From contig NZ_JAKEDS010000001.1 of assembly GCF_021462415.1 (NCBI RefSeq), positions 468,273 to 532,272 on the forward strand: a stretch of DNA of 64,000 nt, written 5' to 3'. Shown here piece after piece: positions 42,456-51,742 of this stretch; the first letter of the stretch is position 1; each line of letters starts with the position of its first letter. The position numbers were made by a program, and so were the translations under genes. The notes beneath the pieces were generated by a model, which did not search any database, was not told the DNA's origin, and saw only the letters and a program-made list of their open reading frames with translations. This DNA is from Rhodohalobacter sp. 614A (lineage in GTDB: Bacteria > Bacteroidota > Rhodothermia > Balneolales > Balneolaceae).

Positions 42456-43685
42456 TTATCTCCGTAAACATTCTACAATATCCAGCCGTGCTGCTCTCCA
42501 TGCCGGGAGTAAGCCGGCTGCAAATCCCACGAATCCCAAAACGGCAAATGCAATCAACCCAACTTCTGGTGAAAAGTAAGGGGCTCCAACAAATTCCTTA
42601 ATTGGAATATTTTGTGTGGCCTGTACCAGCAGCCATCCTATGGCATAACCGGCACCTGCACCCAAACCGATAATCAAAAAGGTTTCCAGGAAAAATTGTC
42701 CCATAATGTGATGACGTTTTGCACCGACTGATCGCCGGATACCGATTTCTTTCATCCTTTCCTGGACAACCACAAACATGATATTGGCAACCCCAATACC
42801 GCCGACAGCAAGTGTAAAGAAACCAATCAATCCCAGAAAGCCGTTGATTCCCAAAAACATGATGTCGATAAATGCCCAGAATTCATTGGTGTCCCAAATC
42901 CCGACGGCATCCGTATCAGACGGATCAAACCGGTGTTTCCGCCCCATCACTTCGTACACCTGATCCCGAATGTTTTCGGCCATTGCCGGATCCTTCGGCG
43001 TGTAAATGATATTATTGATAATGTCGGTACCCATCATAGTAGAAAATGTAGTTGCAGGAATAAATGCCCTGTCCTGATCTTGTTGAGAATAGGATGAGTT
43101 TTGAATTTTCTCATGAAGTACCCCAATCACGGTGAAAGGTGTATCCTGCATCATTACAGATTTTCCTACCGGATCTTCATTTTCGAACAGATTTTGAGCC
43201 AGCCGGTTACCGAGAAAAATCACACGTCTTTGCTCACGGATGTCATGATCATTTAACCAGCGTCCACCTTGTTTTTCATACATATTCCGAACATCCTGAT
43301 ATCCCGGATAAACCCCGCCAACTGATGAGTTTCGCCGTTTTTCGCCATATGAAATCTGCAGGTAGCTGGAATATTCCGGAAGAACAACGTCGATCTCCGA
43401 AATCTGCTGCTTCAGCATCCAGGCATCGGCTTCGCGAAACCGGATGGGACGGCCTATTCCATATCCTTCAAATGCTTTTGTTGTTTGCCCGGGAAACATA
43501 ATGGCAAGTTGATCTCCCATCCCCCGCATATTCAAAACGGTTTGATCTCTGAAACCTACTCCAAAAGCAAGAAGCAAAATGAGCGTGGCTGTACCCCACA
43601 TGATTCCAAAAATCGTGAGGAAACTTCGCAGCCGTTGCTGGTTTAGGTTTCTGAAAAGGTCCGTAAAAAGACTCAGGATTGACAT
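42456..43685 (-). CDS. MacB-like ABC transporter permease
   Basis: 409 residues, a clear paralog of the next gene with the same four-helix plan and a GVANIMFVVVQERMKEIGIRRS coupling segment. The periplasmic part has FLGNRLAQNLF and GKSVMMQDTPFTVIGVL as in MacB_PCD. Two different permeases side by side suggest a heterodimer. It follows the adaptor gene after 47 bp. Confidence 0.9.
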   Translation of the reverse strand: MSILSLFTDLFRNLNQQRLRSFLTIFGIMWGTATLILLLAFGVGFRDQTVLNMRGMGDQLAIMFPGQTTKAFEGYGIGRPIRFREADAWMLKQQISEIDVVLPEYSSYLQISYGEKRRNSSVGGVYPGYQDVRNMYEKQGGRWLNDHDIREQRRVIFLGNRLAQNLFENEDPVGKSVMMQDTPFTVIGVLHEKIQNSSYSQQDQDRAFIPATTFSTMMGTDIINNIIYTPKDPAMAENIRDQVYEVMGRKHRFDPSDTDAVGIWDTNEFWAFIDIMFLGINGFLGLIGFFTLAVGGIGVANIMFVVVQERMKEIGIRRSVGAKRHHIMGQFFLETFLIIGLGAGAGYAIGWLLVQATQNIPIKEFVGAPYFSPEVGLIAFAVLGFVGFAAGLLPAWRAARLDIVECLRR

Positions 43686-43732
43686 GGATGATTTTTAAAC
43701 TGATGACTTATTTAAACTTGCTTACAGATTCT

Positions 43733-44839
43733 CTATCTCACGGTAAGTGTTTTAACCGGGCGTTCATAAACGGTATCACCTTCAGCAAGGCCATCGGTTA
43801 CGGCAACTGTAATGGCGTCACTCAAACCTAACTGAATTTCTTTTTCAACTCTGCTGCCGGGTTCATCACCGGGAATTTCCACATAGTTTTTACCATCCCG
43901 CATAGTGATTACCCGTTCAGGAATAGTAACTACATCCTGGGCTCTTTCGATAATGATATCGGCATTTGCGGAATAACCGGCTCTTAGTGTTACGCCATTT
44001 GTATCGGTAATCGTAATCTCAACCGGAAAAACCGTTGCATTATCTTCCTGTGTAGCCTTCAGTGAAATTCGAGAGACTTCACCGTAAACAACGGCATCAG
44101 GCAGAGCTCCGATCTTGATTTCTGTTCTCATTCCTTCTTCCATTTTGCCAACATCAATCTCATCAACTGTTCCTTTAAACAGCAACTTGTCCATCCCGGC
44201 AATACTCATCAACGCGGTACCGGCCTGGTAGGAGGTTAACGGAACTACAGGCTCACCTTCATCAACCATCTTTTCAAGTATATAGCCATCGACTGGTGCA
44301 CGAATTACCGATTCAATCACCGTATCACCAATCGAAACTTTACCGGATTCCAACAAATCGAGACGCTCCTGGCTTATTTGAACGCGAATTTTTACATCTT
44401 CATACTGCTGTTCCAGTTGCTCATACTCCTGAGCAGAAACCAGATTTTGATCCATCAGTGTCTGCATGCGTTTCATTTCGCTTTCAAGACTTTCTTTCTC
44501 GATTTGGGTTCGTTCCAGGTTTCGTTTTGCCTCTGCGAGCTCCAGTGGAGTTGGATCCGGTTTTACCTCAATAAGCGGCTGACCCTGGGTGACGTATTCT
44601 CCCGGTTCGGCAAAAATTCTACTGACAACCCCCGAGATTTTTGATTTGATTTCGATCTCATTTTCAGGTTCAATCGTACCAACTGCCAATGCTTTTTCAA
44701 TAACTGTCCCGATCTCGGCAACCACAAACGGATCTTCCTGACCCTCTTCTGAGGATGAATCACCCTGCAAAAAGTAGAAGGCCCCGCTGCCCAGTACAAT
44801 CACAACAAGAAGAGTTATCCAGATTTTCTTTCCTTTCAT
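43733..44839 (-). CDS. MacA/HlyD-like periplasmic adaptor
   Basis: 368 residues from ATG 44839, chosen because AAGGA lies 9 bp upstream; ATG 44881 would add 14 residues. Signal anchor (about 5-23), lipoyl-like hairpin halves (EIEIKSKISGVVSRIFAEPGEYVTQGQPL and the APVDGYILEKMVDEGEPV half), a coiled-coil hairpin (about 95-160) and a beta-barrel and membrane-proximal domain. It should bridge the two permeases to an outer membrane channel. No TolC-type gene is nearby. Confidence 0.9.
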   Translation of the reverse strand: MKGKKIWITLLVVIVLGSGAFYFLQGDSSSEEGQEDPFVVAEIGTVIEKALAVGTIEPENEIEIKSKISGVVSRIFAEPGEYVTQGQPLIEVKPDPTPLELAEAKRNLERTQIEKESLESEMKRMQTLMDQNLVSAQEYEQLEQQYEDVKIRVQISQERLDLLESGKVSIGDTVIESVIRAPVDGYILEKMVDEGEPVVPLTSYQAGTALMSIAGMDKLLFKGTVDEIDVGKMEEGMRTEIKIGALPDAVVYGEVSRISLKATQEDNATVFPVEITITDTNGVTLRAGYSANADIIIERAQDVVTIPERVITMRDGKNYVEIPGDEPGSRVEKEIQLGLSDAITVAVTDGLAEGDTVYERPVKTLTVR

Positions 44840-45090
44840 TTTAACATCCTTTTTTTGATTCAAGACTGACTTGTCATTCATTCATAATCTCACTTACGCA
44901 AGAATTTTTACAAGGTTACTGTTAATCCGGTCCTAAACTCTCTCTTTTTTATTTTACTTTATGTGTTAGAATTTTTTTATCAACCACATTTAACTTGTTA
45001 TTTTGAGCCTGAGATGAGTTTATCTTCATAAATAATGCTTCAATCTCTTCGGGATGACAGGAATTATATTCGCAACATATTTAAATCATT

Positions 45091-45098
45091 TATCTTTG
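45091..45098 (+). promoter_or_regulatory. TAnnTTTG -7 element
   Basis: TATCTTTG fits the Bacteroidota -7 consensus and lies 27 bp before ATG 45126. This supports that ATG over the longer frame starting at 45054. No -33 motif is clear. Confidence 0.55.
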
Positions 45099-45125
45099 AA
45101 GAAAGCTCTTTACAAATACTTCCGG

Positions 45126-45971
45126 ATGGCAGAGCTTTTTGTATTTACATGTTTCATTTCCCTTTCTGCTGCTGAAGTAAATGCACAGCCCACAACAATT
45201 GCATCTGGAGTAGAGTGGGCATCAGAAAGGCTCGATACTGGTATTTATTGGAAAAATTATCGCGGAACGGATCTTTTTGATTCCAGGCAAAGTATTAATC
45301 TGATTGAAGTTTTTTTGGACAGTGTCACCACCGAATTCAAAGTAGCTTTCCTGAAAGACAGCATGATTAAAACCAGCCAATTTGCCAACGAAAATGACGC
45401 TCTTGTTGCTGTAAACGGGTCCTTTTTTAGGAGAGATACCGGAGGATCGGCAGTGTTTCTGAAAGTAAATGGAGAGGTTATTTACGAAGGAGTCCCACGG
45501 CGCAACCGATTTAACGAAAGTGGTGCTGTGGCATGGTCTTCAAACAAATCCATTCAAATTTTAAAAAAACCAGAAGAAGGCTGGCATCATGCAGACTTTG
45601 AAACCGTTTTGAGTTCCGGTCCCCTGTTAATTTTTGAATCCACTGTCCAACAATTCAATAATGATCCTTTCCATCAAAACCGGCATCCCCGAACGGCCGT
45701 TGCACTAACAAACGACAAGCGTCTCTATTTGGTTACTATTGATGGACGGTCGTTCCAGTCTTATGGAATGACAATCCCGGAACTGTCAAAATTTTTACTG
45801 GATCTTGAATCTGAATATGCTCTTAACCTCGATGGTGGAGGTTCAACATCCATGTGGATTAAAAATGCAACAGAAAACGGGATTGTTAATTATCCGAGCG
45901 ACAATCTGGAATTTGATCATGAAGGTGAGCGAACGGTTGCAAATGCATTGCTTATCATTCCGTCCCAATAA
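45126..45971 (+). CDS. Exported phosphodiester glycosidase (NAGPA/DUF2233) family protein
   Basis: 281 residues from ATG 45126, with a signal peptide (MAELFVFTCFISLSAAEVNAQ). An in-frame ATG 72 bp upstream would put the promoter-like element inside the gene. Family motifs: VAVNGSFFRRDTGGS, a central SSGPLLI, HPRTAVALTNDKRLYLVTIDGR, and the catalytic-region ALNLDGGGSTSMW near residue 235. In animals this fold removes GlcNAc from a phosphodiester. In bacteria it acts on surface or wall polymers; the substrate here is unknown. It is divergent from the MacA-like gene. Confidence 0.88.
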   Translation: MAELFVFTCFISLSAAEVNAQPTTIASGVEWASERLDTGIYWKNYRGTDLFDSRQSINLIEVFLDSVTTEFKVAFLKDSMIKTSQFANENDALVAVNGSFFRRDTGGSAVFLKVNGEVIYEGVPRRNRFNESGAVAWSSNKSIQILKKPEEGWHHADFETVLSSGPLLIFESTVQQFNNDPFHQNRHPRTAVALTNDKRLYLVTIDGRSFQSYGMTIPELSKFLLDLESEYALNLDGGGSTSMWIKNATENGIVNYPSDNLEFDHEGERTVANALLIIPSQ

Positions 45972-46013
45972 GGATTTTTCAAATCATAACATTAAACATA
46001 ACTACCAAAAAAT

Positions 46014-46448
46014 ATGAAACGTATAGCAAAAGCAGTTTGGAATGGCTCCGGAACCGAAGGATCCGGAACTCTGTCTACCCCTCAAAGCAAGGCGTTTGTC
46101 GACCTGCCGTATTCTGTAAAATTGCGGTTCGAAAATGAAGACGGAACCAAAGGAACAAATCCCGAAGAATTGATTGCAGCCGCACATGCCGGATGCTACG
46201 CCATGGCCCTGAGCGTTGGTCTCGAAAAGCAAGGCTACAAGGCTGATTCAATTGAAACAAAAGCAACACTCAGCCTCGACAAGCAGGATAATGGATGGGC
46301 GATCACAAAAATTGACCTGAAACTGGATGCAAAGGTACCCGATATTTCTGAAGAGAAATTTGGTGAAATTGCCAAAGCTTCAAAAGAAGGTTGCCCTGTA
46401 TCGAAGTTACTGAACGCTGAGATTACTCTCGATTACACCTTGAACTAA
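46014..46448 (+). CDS. OsmC-type peroxiredoxin
   Basis: 144 residues, the normal OsmC length. It reduces organic hydroperoxides in the cytoplasm with two cysteines: Cys61 (AAHAGCYAMAL) and Cys127 (KEGCPVSKLL), at the standard spacing. GTNPEELIAAA is the family signature. It has no signal peptide. It lies 42 bp after the glycosidase gene and is followed by a hairpin. Confidence 0.95.
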   Translation: MKRIAKAVWNGSGTEGSGTLSTPQSKAFVDLPYSVKLRFENEDGTKGTNPEELIAAAHAGCYAMALSVGLEKQGYKADSIETKATLSLDKQDNGWAITKIDLKLDAKVPDISEEKFGEIAKASKEGCPVSKLLNAEITLDYTLN

Positions 46449-46455
46449 ATTATTT

Positions 46456-46499
46456 ACCGGATCTTTGGCCATAATAACCAAAAAGGCCAATGATCCGGT
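46456..46499 (+). terminator. Likely terminator hairpin after osmC-like gene
   Basis: Interrupted stem: ACCGGATC with GATCCGGT (46456-46463/46492-46499) and TTGGCC with GGCCAA inside, 8 bp after the stop. The T-tail (GTTTCT) is weak. Confidence 0.6.
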
Positions 46500-46637
46500 G
46501 TTTCTATGCTTTCCTCATTTATTTGTCTTCCCTTTCTCAAATAAAACTGACACTTTTAGCAAAACACGGATTTGATTAAGTTGTGCCAGCTTTTATGATT
46601 TAAAATCACACCATTCACCTATTCTTATTTCCCGATC

Positions 46638-49163
46638 ATGAAAAGAAGGGCTGTACGTTTAACCTTTTTCCTGTTTTTACTTTTTGTTGCCTCACCTGTT
46701 TTTGCACAAGTACAATCACCTGAAGAATTTTTGGGATATGATTTGGGAGACCGCTGGACTCCACATTATCTGGTGATGGATTATGTTCATCATGTCGCCG
46801 AGGAATCCGGCTATGTTACGATTCAAAAATATGGCGAAACCTATGAACACCGCGACCTTCTATACCTGGTTATCACAACTCCGGAAAATCATGAAAATCT
46901 TGAAGAAATACGGTTGAACAACCTCCGGATGACCGGACTTGAAGAAGGTGAAATCACATCCAACCAAAAAGCTATTGTGTGGCTGAGTTACAACGTTCAC
47001 GGCAATGAAACATCGAGCAGTGAAGCCGCCATGAAAACTTTGTATGAACTTGTTCAGCCCGGCAATAAGGAATCCAAAAACTGGCTGGATAACACGGTAG
47101 TTATTATGGACCCGATGGTCAATCCCGACGGACGCGACCGTTATATTTACTGGTACAAGCAAATGGTTGGCGAAGAACCAAACGCTACATTCGCCGCACG
47201 TGAGCACCACGAACCCTGGCCTGGAGGCCGCTCCAACCATTACATGTTTGACCTGAACAGAGACTGGGCCTGGCAAACCCAAATAGAGTCTCAGCAACGC
47301 TATGATATTTACAAGCAATGGTTCCCGCACGTTCATGTGGATTATCACGAGCAGGGATATGACAGTCCTTATTATTTTGCGCCGGCAGCTGAACCGTTTC
47401 ATAAAGTAATAACTGACTGGCAACGGGAGTTTCAGGCAGCCATCGGAGAAAATCACATCAAATATTTCGACAAAGAAGGCTGGCTCTACTTTACAAAAGA
47501 ACGGTTCGACCTTTTTTATCCCAGCTATGGAGATACCTGGCCAACGTACCACGGCTCCATTGGCATGACCTACGAACAGGCCGGTCACAGTTTAGCGGGT
47601 CTTGCCATCGAAAAAGCCGAAGGAAATTCACTGACACTGCTTGACAGATTAACTCACCATTACACAACCGGGATGTCAACCGTTGAAATTTCGTCCCAAA
47701 ATGCCGACAAGCTTATTGAAGAATTTCAAACCTATTTCTCAACAGCCCGTGAAAATCCGGCGGGGCAGTACAAAACGTTTGTCGTAAAAGCCGATAACGA
47801 TCCCGATAACATCTACAACCTGCTAACGGTATTAGACAGAAACCAGATTGAATACGGTACTTCCGGTGGCGCCAGAACTGTAAATGGTTATGATTTCTCA
47901 ACCGGAGAAACAGGACGCATTTCCATTTCGGAAGGTGATATTCTTGTAAGCACTTACCAGCCACAGGGAAATTATGTGAGAATTTTGTTTGAACCCAATC
48001 CCGAGCTTTCAGATTCTCTGACATACGACATCACCGCATGGGAAGCCCACTATCGATTTGGCCTGGATGGCTATGCACTGGAATCTCAAATCAATCCGGA
48101 AATGAATATTTCTGCATCCGATTTCCGGTCAAGTAAAATTACAGGTTCCGATACACCTTACGCCTATATTGTGGAGTGGAATTCTCTGGATGATGCCCGG
48201 TTTCTTGCCGAAATCACAAAAAAAGGTGTTAAGAGTCGATTTTCTACGGTGGATTTTGAGCTTGGAGGGAAATCGTACAAAAAGGGAACTCTGATTATTA
48301 CACGCAACGGCAACCGTGATCTTGGGGACTCTTTTGATGAAATTGTGCAGTCCGCCGCCGAAAAATATCAGCGATCGCTTTATGGTTCTGCCACCGGCTA
48401 TGTTTCAAGCGGTTCCGATTTTGGTTCGGGGAACGTTTCTTTCCTCGAAAAACCAGAAGTGGCTGTGATTACAGGCGAGGGAAGTTCATCCCTGAATGCG
48501 GGAGAAATATGGCATTTCTTTGATCAGCAACTCGATTACCCGGCTACGCTGCTCCATTCAGGCGATATAATGAGAACAAGTCTTGATGATTTTAACGTTC
48601 TGATTTTACCCTCCGGCTTTTATTCAGGGATTTTCACGGATGAAGTGATCGAAAAAATAAGCACCTGGACCAAAGACGGCGGCACTTTAATATCGTTTGG
48701 TTATACCAATCGAATTTTAGCGGGCAGAGATGGTTTCCAGCTTCAGCGAAAAGTGAATGAACAAGAAGAACCTTCCAACGAAGAGAAGCTTCAGCCTTAC
48801 GAAGATCGCATTCGAAACCGCGCAAGTTCCATGGTTCCGGGATCCATCTTTAAAATTACTGTTGATAATTCCCATCCTTTAGGCTACGGCTATGGCGATC
48901 ATTATTTCTCCCTGAAAACGGATGGCTCAGCTTATGAATATCTGGACTCTGGCTGGAATGTTGGAGCTGCTGAAGCAGAAGCACCCATCAGCGGATTTAC
49001 CGGACATGAAGCCAAACAGGAATTGGAAAATACACTTTCTTTTGGCGTACAGCCTCACGGATCAGGCCAGGTTGTCTATTTTGTGGACAATCCGCTTTTC
49101 CGTGGCTTCTGGGAAAACGGCAAACTGCTGATTGCAAACGCTGTTTTCTTTGTAGGGAATTAA
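46638..49163 (+). CDS. Exported M14 family zinc carboxypeptidase
   Basis: 841 residues. Signal peptide 1-23. M14 catalytic domain (about 35-345): zinc ligands His121 and Glu124 (NVHGNETSSSEA) and probably His237 (VDYHEQG), NPDGRDRY at 162-169, and catalytic Glu313 (GMTYEQAG). A long C-terminal part (about 380-841) includes a beta domain and a glutamine-amidotransferase-like Rossmann segment near 610-700 (VLILPSGFYSGIF, LISFGYTN). Large exported M14 proteins of this plan are common in Bacteroidota-like bacteria and trim peptides outside the cell. It stands alone; the helicase gene converges on it. Confidence 0.9.
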   Translation: MKRRAVRLTFFLFLLFVASPVFAQVQSPEEFLGYDLGDRWTPHYLVMDYVHHVAEESGYVTIQKYGETYEHRDLLYLVITTPENHENLEEIRLNNLRMTGLEEGEITSNQKAIVWLSYNVHGNETSSSEAAMKTLYELVQPGNKESKNWLDNTVVIMDPMVNPDGRDRYIYWYKQMVGEEPNATFAAREHHEPWPGGRSNHYMFDLNRDWAWQTQIESQQRYDIYKQWFPHVHVDYHEQGYDSPYYFAPAAEPFHKVITDWQREFQAAIGENHIKYFDKEGWLYFTKERFDLFYPSYGDTWPTYHGSIGMTYEQAGHSLAGLAIEKAEGNSLTLLDRLTHHYTTGMSTVEISSQNADKLIEEFQTYFSTARENPAGQYKTFVVKADNDPDNIYNLLTVLDRNQIEYGTSGGARTVNGYDFSTGETGRISISEGDILVSTYQPQGNYVRILFEPNPELSDSLTYDITAWEAHYRFGLDGYALESQINPEMNISASDFRSSKITGSDTPYAYIVEWNSLDDARFLAEITKKGVKSRFSTVDFELGGKSYKKGTLIITRNGNRDLGDSFDEIVQSAAEKYQRSLYGSATGYVSSGSDFGSGNVSFLEKPEVAVITGEGSSSLNAGEIWHFFDQQLDYPATLLHSGDIMRTSLDDFNVLILPSGFYSGIFTDEVIEKISTWTKDGGTLISFGYTNRILAGRDGFQLQRKVNEQEEPSNEEKLQPYEDRIRNRASSMVPGSIFKITVDNSHPLGYGYGDHYFSLKTDGSAYEYLDSGWNVGAAEAEAPISGFTGHEAKQELENTLSFGVQPHGSGQVVYFVDNPLFRGFWENGKLLIANAVFFVGN

Positions 49164-49221
49164 GAATGGATTGTGAGTAGTGGCAACTCATGAATTGCCA
49201 CTACGCAAATCTTACATCTCA

Positions 49222-50514
49222 TTACTGAGCATGCACTTTCAGTTTCAGTAAAGCAGCGGCGATTTCGATCGGGGTAAAATCGCCTTCGGCAAGCGGTTCA
49301 AGCTGATCAATATATTCTCTCAGTCCGCCGGCATGAAGAGTTTCAATGACATCATCCAGATGATTGCCCATCTTGGATTGTCTCACTTCCGAAACGGATG
49401 GCATAGGCAACGGCATTAACTGCGTTCGGATCATCTTTTCGATATATCGAATCCGTTTTCTTTTATTCCCGGATGAGAATGTAATCGCCATCCCGTTTCT
49501 TCCAGCCCGGCCGGTTCGGCCAATTCTATGCACATAATATTCGGGATCCTGCGGAATATCATAATTGAATACAACATCCACATTTTCAACATCCAGTCCG
49601 CGGGCAGCCACATCGGTGGCAACCAGCATATCAATCTGGCCGGTTCGGAATTTGTTCATCACTTTATCCCGAACATTCTGACGCATATCTCCATGAAGTG
49701 CATCTGATGAATATCCACGCGCCTGCAAATCCTGGACCAGTGAATCACAAAGGCGTTTGGTATTGCAAAAAATCAGGGCCAATTTAAAATTGCCTACGTC
49801 CATAATCCGGCAAACGGCTTCGGTTCGCACCGAATCCCGGACTTCCATCACAAACTGTTCAATTCCGGCAGCCGTTTCAGCTTTTCCTTCAACCTTCACC
49901 ATTTCCGGCTGATGCATCCATTTATTCATGATTTGGCGGATTGCCTTTGGAACCGTTGCCGAGAACATCACCGTCTGGGCTTTTCCAGAACTGTAACTCA
50001 AAATTTCTTCCAGGTCTTCACGAAAACCCATATTCAGCATTTCATCGGCTTCATCCAGTACAACAAACTTCAGGTTATTCAGCCGAAGTGTTCCGCGCTT
50101 CAGGTGATCAATAATTCGGCCGGGAGTTCCCACCACAATCTGCGCACCTTTCTTCAACGCTTTAAACTGCCTGTTGATGGGTTGCCCGCCATAAACCGGA
50201 ACGGTGTACACACCATTTGTAAATTTCGCGAGTTTGATCAACTCTCCCGTAACCTGAATGGCAAGTTCTCGGGTGGGAGTCAGTATCAAAACACTGGGAA
50301 TTTTTGAACCGCTGTTTGCCATTTGAATGGCCGGAATACCGAATGCAGCTGTTTTTCCTGTACCGGTTTGAGCCTGTCCAACCACATCAGACCCCGAAAG
50401 TACGGCGGGTATGCATTTTCCCTGGATTGGGGTTGGAGCCTCAAAGCCCATTTCATTTATGGCTTTAAGAATTTCGGGCTGAATCCCAAGGTCTGAAAAA
50501 GAGACATTTTTCAT
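49222..50514 (-). CDS. DEAD-box ATP-dependent RNA helicase
   Basis: 430 residues. All core motifs are present: AQTGTGKT (I), PTRELA (Ia), GG, TPGR (Ib), DEAD (II), SAT (III), and in the second RecA domain IFCNTKR, DVAARGLD and HRIGRTGRAGR (VI). The Q-motif is at FEAPTPIQ. The C-terminus is short and ends in a small helical extension, without the DbpA RNA-binding domain of CsdA. It unwinds short RNA duplexes, probably in ribosome assembly or cold adaptation. The 366-bp upstream gap is long for a housekeeping gene. Confidence 0.95.
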   Translation of the reverse strand: MKNVSFSDLGIQPEILKAINEMGFEAPTPIQGKCIPAVLSGSDVVGQAQTGTGKTAAFGIPAIQMANSGSKIPSVLILTPTRELAIQVTGELIKLAKFTNGVYTVPVYGGQPINRQFKALKKGAQIVVGTPGRIIDHLKRGTLRLNNLKFVVLDEADEMLNMGFREDLEEILSYSSGKAQTVMFSATVPKAIRQIMNKWMHQPEMVKVEGKAETAAGIEQFVMEVRDSVRTEAVCRIMDVGNFKLALIFCNTKRLCDSLVQDLQARGYSSDALHGDMRQNVRDKVMNKFRTGQIDMLVATDVAARGLDVENVDVVFNYDIPQDPEYYVHRIGRTGRAGRNGMAITFSSGNKRKRIRYIEKMIRTQLMPLPMPSVSEVRQSKMGNHLDDVIETLHAGGLREYIDQLEPLAEGDFTPIEIAAALLKLKVHAQ

Positions 50515-50880
50515 AAAAAATTATTCTGTTTTATTTGATTTTTGCATTCGCCACGCGCATCGCTCCACTCTTGTTTTCAGAAAATTCGGGAGATACTTTC
50601 CTGGCCAAAGCGCGTTTTACAAACATTCAGAAGTGAACTTGCTGAAGAGAGGCAAAAATAGAACCGACAGGACAGGTTAATGGAGAATCGCCAATAATTG
50701 AGCAGCTAAGGTACGCATTATTTTAAGATTAACTACACTTTCTTCTGGTTACCCGCTATTTATTTTTTTTGACTGAGCTTTTCTATTCACAATTGGTGCA
50801 TGTCTTTTTCAAAGGTAAGAAAGAAATCAGCTTTTCTGTTTTCCACTCAAACCAACGTAATCACTTCCAATAAAACGACT
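50515..50880. other. Intergenic region, 366 bp, divergent
   Basis: Between the helicase gene (minus) and the lipoprotein at 50881 (plus). A minus-strand TATTTTTG is at 50660-50653, 139 bp from the helicase start, leaving a leader of about 130 bases. The plus-strand part (50760-50880) is A/T-rich; no element named. Confidence 0.5.
50653..50660 (-). promoter_or_regulatory. Possible TAnnTTTG element for the helicase
   Basis: TATTTTTG on the minus strand, consistent with the -7 consensus. No clear -33 partner. It would leave a leader of about 130 bases, as is common in cold-shock helicase mRNAs. Confidence 0.35.
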
Positions 50881-51609
50881 ATGAATAAAAATATGCATTC
50901 AAATCACCGGCACTATGTAACACTTTTTGCTTGCCTGACCTTTGTACTTTCGATACTGCTCGTTTCCTGTAAAGACAGTTCGACATCATCAGAAGATCCC
51001 GATGACAATGATTTTGAAACTTGTGGCGACACACTCAAAGATATAGACGGAAACCGTTATAAAACCATCCAATTTGGGGATCAATGCTGGACAGCCGAAG
51101 ATATGCGAGCCCGCTCTTATAATGATGGTTCTGCCATTCTTAATATCGAAGATGATGAGACCTGGGCCTCCATGTCAATGGGAGCCTGGGCATACTACGC
51201 AAATGATGAATTCAACAGCGATATCAACGGAAAAATGTATAACTGGTATGCTGTAAATAACAGCCGCGGAATTTGCCCTACCGGATGGAGAGTTCCATCC
51301 GATGATGACTGGAAAACGCTTGAAATAACTCTGGGAATGACTCCCGAGCAAGCCGATGGCGTTGAATGGCGGGGGGATGATGAAGGAGAAATCCTGAGAG
51401 ATTCCAACGGATTTTCAGCCGTTTTGGGTGGTTCGAGATCTGGAAACGGAGCTTTTTCCGCCGGAGGAAATAACGGCGCATGGTGGAGCAGTACAGAATA
51501 TAATGACTTCAACGCCTGGGCAAGGTTCCTTTATTATGACATTTCCAAGGTATACAGAAATAATTATGACAAACGAAATGGTTCGTTTATAAGATGTCTG
51601 CTCAATTAA
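50881..51609 (+). CDS. FISUMP-domain lipoprotein
   Basis: 242 residues from ATG 50881, which gives a lipoprotein signal ending LLVSC (an ATG 27 codons upstream would bury it). The mature part is the major paralogous domain first named in Fibrobacter succinogenes: DIDGNRYKTIQFGDQCW, WTAEDMR, NGKMYNWYAVN, ICPTGWRVPSDDDW, FSAVLGGSR and WWSSTEYN. Family function is unknown; members are surface proteins with a C-type-lectin-like look. The residues after Cys (KDSSTSSEDPDD) are acidic and resemble a surface-export tether. First of three lipoproteins in a row. Confidence 0.85.
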   Translation: MNKNMHSNHRHYVTLFACLTFVLSILLVSCKDSSTSSEDPDDNDFETCGDTLKDIDGNRYKTIQFGDQCWTAEDMRARSYNDGSAILNIEDDETWASMSMGAWAYYANDEFNSDINGKMYNWYAVNNSRGICPTGWRVPSDDDWKTLEITLGMTPEQADGVEWRGDDEGEILRDSNGFSAVLGGSRSGNGAFSAGGNNGAWWSSTEYNDFNAWARFLYYDISKVYRNNYDKRNGSFIRCLLN

Positions 51610-51742
51610 TTCCTGTTCAAAAATCTACTGAGCTTTTCAGGAAAAAAAGAGTGCATATCACATAAAAACTGACAAAGGGTACTCATTAGACTGGTTTCAT
51701 AAGAGTACAGTTTCAGCTTTAATCATTTAATTCTTTTATATC

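Noticed and set aside
45054-45125. N-terminal extension of the phosphodiester glycosidase
   Set aside because: It would include the TATCTTTG promoter-like element and place the signal peptide internally.
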